From Alloprevotella rava (GTDB lineage Bacteria > Bacteroidota > Bacteroidia > Bacteroidales > Bacteroidaceae): a stretch of DNA of 55,305 nt. Numbering within the stretch: position 1 is the first letter of the stretch; every line of letters starts with the position of its first letter. Position numbers and translations under genes: made by a program. This document shows, piece by piece, positions 51,727 through 55,305 of the stretch. Under the pieces are notes generated by a model. It searched no databases. It saw nothing but the letters and a program-made list of their open reading frames with translations, and was not told the origin of the DNA. Location of the stretch: the NCBI RefSeq assembly GCF_014195585.1, contig NZ_JACICA010000012.1, positions 1-55,305 of the forward strand, given 5' to 3'.

Positions 51727-53829
51727 TTAGTTTAATTTATTATTTATCGCATCACGCATCAGTAAAAGCTCATTGCGTGTCACACCATACTCTTTTAACA
51801 GCCAAGCATCATTATCAAAGAAATCGGGAGCCACAAAATCCAGTTTACTACTTTCGGCGCAAGCTTGATAACGACGGACGGCTTCAGCAATATCGTGGTT
51901 CAACCACGCAGAGTGTCCTGCATTGAAATAGTCGGAAGCTGACGGATTGAGGGTAAGAATTTTAGAATAGTATGTTTCTGCCTGCTCCGTATTACCCGAA
52001 AGCAGAGAGCACCAAGCCAGTGCGCGTAAGGCTTTCCCTTCGGGCTGCAAATAGTCCGCTTTATAGAGCACGCTGAACGCCAATTTTGGTTGATGCAAAG
52101 ACATATAGCACTCTCCGATACGCAAGAGCAAGTCGGTATCTTCTGGGCACAAAGCTTCCAGGCGTTCGTAAAAGTCGAGAGCTTTCTCATAGCTCCCTGT
52201 TGCTACATGGAGTCGGCCCAACTGACGGAGTGTCCATTCCGAATCAGGATGCAAGCGGAGAGCTTCCTCATAATATTCTACGGCTTCTGAAACAAATCCC
52301 CAAAGCTCTTCAGCATATCCCATTTTTTCCAACACAGAAGCTGTGCGTTGTTCAGGAGGAATGACCATAAAGAATGAAAGAGCCTCTTTCCAGAGTTCTT
52401 TTTTAAAACAAGAGTTGGCAAACTGCAAGGCAATAGGTACAGAAGAGAAGAATGGACGTAAATGAGGATATGAGATTAAAGTCAAATCCAGCTTGAAAGG
52501 ATTGTTGTGCTCACTGCGAAAACGGAAAAGATGGAAGAAACGATAGAGATCTTGCAGGTAGAAACGAATCTGCTGCTGCAATTCTTCTTCGCCCGAGTCG
52601 AAAGTGTCCATCAGTTCTTCAGGAATATCGCTCATCTTACGAACTCCATTGCCCAAGTTATGTAATTGCTCATCGGTAAGACTTTGAAGCATGAATACCA
52701 TACAATATTTCTCCGTGTCGCAAACGGGCCTATTATTGAAAACGGCATCCATAGAAGAGTAGGCCTCGCCTCGAGAACCAAACACAGGATTCGAATAGCT
52801 AAAAGGTACAAACCAGTTGGCAGCATCATTAAAGAATGCTTGCTGCCGAGAGATTTGCGCAAATGTAGTATAGAAAGTATCGCTACCGCGTTGCTGCATT
52901 TCTAAGAATTCGTGCATCTTTTTGCTGATTTTCGACTTCTCTCCGCCAGCATCCCATTCGGGATTGAGATGAGTTTCATTGATTTCTGCCAAGTTTGAAA
53001 GATCACCCTTGGTAAGGTCCTTCAGTTTGTGGGCCGCTTTGAGCAATTCGGGCATAATATCCTCGCGCATCTTCTGATTGTCTTGCTGAGTCTGAATGCT
53101 CAGCAACAACTGCGCTTGAACTTTATGAAGAGCATCAACAAAAGCGGCATCATCCTGCAACAGTGTCAGTTGCGACTCCACCTCGGGGTAGAAACGCAAG
53201 CGACCAGCATATTTAATCAGCAGAAGTAAAGCACCAACGATGCAACGTGCACGCACTTTCGGAGGAGCAGAAACAGCCCCCTCCAACAAAATTTGCAACT
53301 TATTCAGATCGAACACTTCCCAAGCTGAGAGAAACAAGGCTGTAGCCATAGTTTGTTGCTCTTCGATAGAAATTGTCGCATCAGCAAATCGCAGACGTTG
53401 CATTTGGGCTTCCTCTTTTCCCCAAGGAGCGCTAGCAAAGGTTGCTTCAAACTTTTCAGACAAACCACTAGCTGCTGAAGCTCTCTCATGCGTTCGCTTC
53501 CACACAGAAGCAAAGTAAGAATAGTCTTCCTCCAACAATTGCGCAAAATAATAATTATCTGCAATTTCCAAAGCTTGTCGAAGAAATTGCTGGTGCATTG
53601 CCTTACGTGCTGGATCGTCCATGCCCTTTTCCCAATAGTGCAATAGCATCCGATAGTTTTCAGTTAGCTGCTGAAGAGCATCGGGAATCATCACAGCCTG
53701 CCAACTATCAGCAGGAAACTGGAGGTTTACGGCAAGACCTTTGAGTGCTGATAAGGCATCAGAGAGTTGCTCTCTTAGGATAGCCTTCACAGCATCGTCA
53801 TATAGAACCTGAAAAGTTTTAGCATCCAT
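51727..53829 (-). CDS. Large TPR-repeat protein of unknown function
   Basis: From the ATG at 53829 the protein has 700 residues. There is no signal peptide, so it is likely cytoplasmic. The first 450 residues are helical and not recognised. The last 200 contain about five tetratricopeptide repeats, e.g. SEAVEYYEEALRLHPDSEWTLRQLG and EKALDFYERLEALCPEDTDLLLRIG. The longer reading from 53958 overlaps the upstream lipoprotein gene and lacks plausibility. It lies 29 bases after that gene and 66 before the esterase gene. Confidence 0.82.
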   Translation of the reverse strand: MDAKTFQVLYDDAVKAILREQLSDALSALKGLAVNLQFPADSWQAVMIPDALQQLTENYRMLLHYWEKGMDDPARKAMHQQFLRQALEIADNYYFAQLLEEDYSYFASVWKRTHERASAASGLSEKFEATFASAPWGKEEAQMQRLRFADATISIEEQQTMATALFLSAWEVFDLNKLQILLEGAVSAPPKVRARCIVGALLLLIKYAGRLRFYPEVESQLTLLQDDAAFVDALHKVQAQLLLSIQTQQDNQKMREDIMPELLKAAHKLKDLTKGDLSNLAEINETHLNPEWDAGGEKSKISKKMHEFLEMQQRGSDTFYTTFAQISRQQAFFNDAANWFVPFSYSNPVFGSRGEAYSSMDAVFNNRPVCDTEKYCMVFMLQSLTDEQLHNLGNGVRKMSDIPEELMDTFDSGEEELQQQIRFYLQDLYRFFHLFRFRSEHNNPFKLDLTLISYPHLRPFFSSVPIALQFANSCFKKELWKEALSFFMVIPPEQRTASVLEKMGYAEELWGFVSEAVEYYEEALRLHPDSEWTLRQLGRLHVATGSYEKALDFYERLEALCPEDTDLLLRIGECYMSLHQPKLAFSVLYKADYLQPEGKALRALAWCSLLSGNTEQAETYYSKILTLNPSASDYFNAGHSAWLNHDIAEAVRRYQACAESSKLDFVAPDFFDNDAWLLKEYGVTRNELLLMRDAINNKLN

Positions 53830-53858
53830 CTTATTCTTTTTTCTAAAAAGCGCAGCGA

Positions 53859-54710
53859 TTATTTCGTTGCGCGAACGTGTGAATAACGGGGCAAATGCAA
53901 AGAGTCTGCCACTTGCTGAGAAATCTTGTAGTGGTTGAGCAAAATGGGGAGACAGCATTTCACGCCATGCTTATTCAAACTATCAACGGCTTGATTATAA
54001 CCACGTCGCAAAAGCTCCAAAAATTTAGCATGTGATTTATCCGCAACATATTTGGAGCAAAAAACAATCGCTCCTCTACTTTTCTCTGCACCGCGGGCCT
54101 CATACATCTGGCGCGCACCTAACAGGCGAGCTTCCGTAGCAAAAGGTTCAGGCAGAACTGCAGCATCCAACTGGTTGTTTTCCAGCATAGAAGCACACGT
54201 TCTATAACTATTCACTTGAACTCGTACCAGTGCCGCCGGTTTCATGTCTGCTTGCCGAAGAGCTTGATCGGCCAAGAGATTTTCAGCAGTATGCTGAGGT
54301 AGTCCTAATACCCTATTTCCCAAATCTTTCATCTTCTTGATGCGCAACATTCCAGAACTGAGCAAAGCCCACTCCCCCTCTGTTTGCATTTCTTGAACGA
54401 GTGATACGCCACGTTTCCGATGAAAGGCAAAACGCTCAGTATCCATGAAAGCTCCATCAACGCTTCTTCCTAACAAAGCAGTATCACAATCGTTCTGAGC
54501 TTCGAAAGGACACAATTTCAAATGGAGTCCTAAACTATCATAGAGCCCCATTTCCTCCGCATAATAGAAAGGCAAGCAGTCCACTATGGGAACAACTGCC
54601 AAGCGGATATTTACATCTTCGGCAACAACTGTGGGTGATGCTGTTTCCGTCTTTTGGTTACACGCCATCACAAGCCCTAAGAATAATAAAATCAAAAGAA
54701 TCTTTCGCAT
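53859..54710 (-). CDS. NMT1/SsuA-like substrate-binding lipoprotein
   Basis: From the ATG at 54710 the protein has 283 residues with a lipobox at Cys17 (LVMAC). The body fits a type 2 periplasmic binding fold of the NMT1/ThiY/SsuA kind: LAVVPIVDCLPFYYAEEMGLYDSLGLHLKL, QLDAAVLPEPFATEARLLGA. Such proteins deliver thiamine precursors, sulfonates or the like to an ABC transporter, but no permease or ATPase gene is adjacent. The longer ORF start at 54800 is upstream of the -7 box (54735-54742) and rejected. Confidence 0.83.
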   Translation of the reverse strand: MRKILLILLFLGLVMACNQKTETASPTVVAEDVNIRLAVVPIVDCLPFYYAEEMGLYDSLGLHLKLCPFEAQNDCDTALLGRSVDGAFMDTERFAFHRKRGVSLVQEMQTEGEWALLSSGMLRIKKMKDLGNRVLGLPQHTAENLLADQALRQADMKPAALVRVQVNSYRTCASMLENNQLDAAVLPEPFATEARLLGARQMYEARGAEKSRGAIVFCSKYVADKSHAKFLELLRRGYNQAVDSLNKHGVKCCLPILLNHYKISQQVADSLHLPRYSHVRATK

Positions 54711-54734
54711 GAAAAAACTTTTTTCTTTGGATGA

Positions 54735-54742
54735 CAAAGATA
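54735..54742 (-). promoter_or_regulatory. -7 box for the leftward four-gene run
   Basis: Minus-strand TATCTTTG, 25 bases before the start at 54710. No exact -33 TTTG. The stretch 54811-55084 shows no gene that I can support. Confidence 0.5.
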
Positions 54743-55084
54743 ATAAAAAAATATGGGTGTCTGCCATCTCGTGCTGCCTCGCAATTTCTGAGCAAAACAA
54801 GAAGAGCTAACGGCCTTCATTTCTTACAACTGAAGAGTATGCTTATAAGCACTTTTAGATCCTTTCTTATAGGGAAGGGAATCTACATATAAAATTGTCG
54901 TTTTATTTGACAAATCGTTTTCACAATCTAAATGTTAAACAGCTTTAAGTTGAATACGTCAAATATAGTTCTCGTAAAACGTAACTCAAAAAAGCGCAAC
55001 AAAAGAAGGGATTTAGATCGATTTTTCTCTTTCGCAGCACTAAAAGTCAGGCAAAAACACGTTTTTCTCCTTATCCCATCCAAG

Positions 55085-55123
55085 AATACAATAAAGAAGT
55101 CAGCCGACATCCTTATTGCGTTT
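55085..55123 (-). repeat. Modular palindromic intergenic repeat, copy 7, cut by an IS element
   Basis: AATACAATAAAGAAGTCAGC, CGACATCCTTATTGCGTTT, after which the expected GAAAATACAATAAGG is replaced by IS sequence. The break falls in the loop between CCTTATTG and CAATAAGG. Confidence 0.75.
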
Positions 55124-55305
55124 TGTCCTGTACTAAATAAGTTGACAGTTCATAAACTCAAAAAAAGATATATGTCAAGATTAAAGTACAGCGAAACAGA
55201 GAAAGTCCTATTGTTGCGTTCTTACCTGCAGAGCGGTATGGACGCTAAAAATTTTTCACGTAGTCGTGGAGTTCCTTATACCACCTTCCGCTATATTTGC
55301 AAGCA
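55124..55305 (+). mobile_element. Left end of an IS3-like insertion sequence (partial)
   Basis: TGTCCTGTACTAAATAAG, then TTGACAG, resembles the terminal inverted repeats of IS3-family elements of the IS150 type, which start with TG. It is directly followed by a transposase-like reading frame. The element continues past the window, so its right end and target duplication cannot be checked. Confidence 0.7.
55172..55305 (+). CDS. Transposase N-terminus (helix-turn-helix), cut by window end
   Basis: The 44 codons seen start MSRLKYSETEKVLLLRSYLQ and contain SGMDAKNFSRSRGVPYTTFR, the shape of the helix-turn-helix of small OrfA-type transposase proteins. It begins 48 bases inside the IS left end. 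Only the first part is present; the downstream OrfB is outside the window. Confidence 0.75.
   Translation, partial: MSRLKYSETEKVLLLRSYLQSGMDAKNFSRSRGVPYTTFRYICK

Noticed and set aside
53830-53958. N-terminal extension of the TPR protein to 53958
   Set aside because: It would overlap the upstream lipoprotein gene by 100 bases and its residues are not helical like the rest.

Overview
The window looks like chromosome from a member of the order Bacteroidales, probably close to Prevotella/Alloprevotella. The evidence is the Bacteroidetes-type promoters (TTTG, a spacer of about 19 bp, then TAnnTTTG), the BACON and DUF4270 proteins, a T9SS-like C-terminal tail, a stand-alone N-terminal GT5 domain beside panCD, and a complete Na+-translocating NADH:quinone reductase operon. 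No database search was possible. Family names rest on motifs and order of genes recognised by eye.

Layout. 1-785: non-coding, with a strong leftward promoter and boxA-like leader (possibly an rRNA operon running off the left edge), then the nqr promoter. 786-6593: nqrABCDEF. 7596-11202: an unknown membrane protein, a MaoC-like hydratase, a YigZ protein, and an overlapping GNAT-queD-queE run. 11286-14463: tRNA-Thr, a rhamnose mutarotase-like protein, a small membrane protein, guaA and mscL. 14649-18400: gapA, miaA, a lipid-kinase-like protein and a Crp/Fnr regulator. 19396-25130: an alpha-glucan cluster (debranching enzyme, GT4 glycosyltransferase, GH57 amylase) followed by an orphan Wza-like lipoprotein. 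25572-28589: two surface lipoproteins, one an M64 metallopeptidase. 28700-33412: MurU-like nucleotidyltransferase, DUF4270 lipoprotein, half-length GT5 protein, panC and panD. 33504-39134: rmuC and an LRR protein/M60 mucinase-type peptidase operon. 39623-41784: nagB and an anaerobic sulfatase-maturase. 42515-45434: rplM-rpsI-rpsB-tsf. 45605-48304: SBF-type transporter, hemolysin III-like protein and Ca2+/Na+ antiporter. 48513-54710: leftward run of substrate-binding lipoprotein, TPR protein, esterase and GH123-like hydrolase. 55124-end: left end of an IS3-like element.

Much of the accessory content fits growth on host glycans: M60 peptidase, GH123-like hexosaminidase, sulfatase maturase and GlcN-6-P deaminase, with energy from Na+-NQR. 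This link is an inference from gene content.

The most unusual non-coding signals are: (i) a family of seven modular palindromic intergenic repeats built from CCTTATTG/CAATAAGG and TCAGCTGAC, two of which bracket the alpha-glucan/wza block in inverted orientation and one of which is split by the IS element; (ii) a three-arm, mutually exclusive hairpin between rpsB and tsf that overlaps the rpsB stop codon; (iii) tandem GTTGTCAC octamers with inverted partners upstream of the rplM operon; and (iv) a perfect 30-bp palindrome downstream of nqrF.
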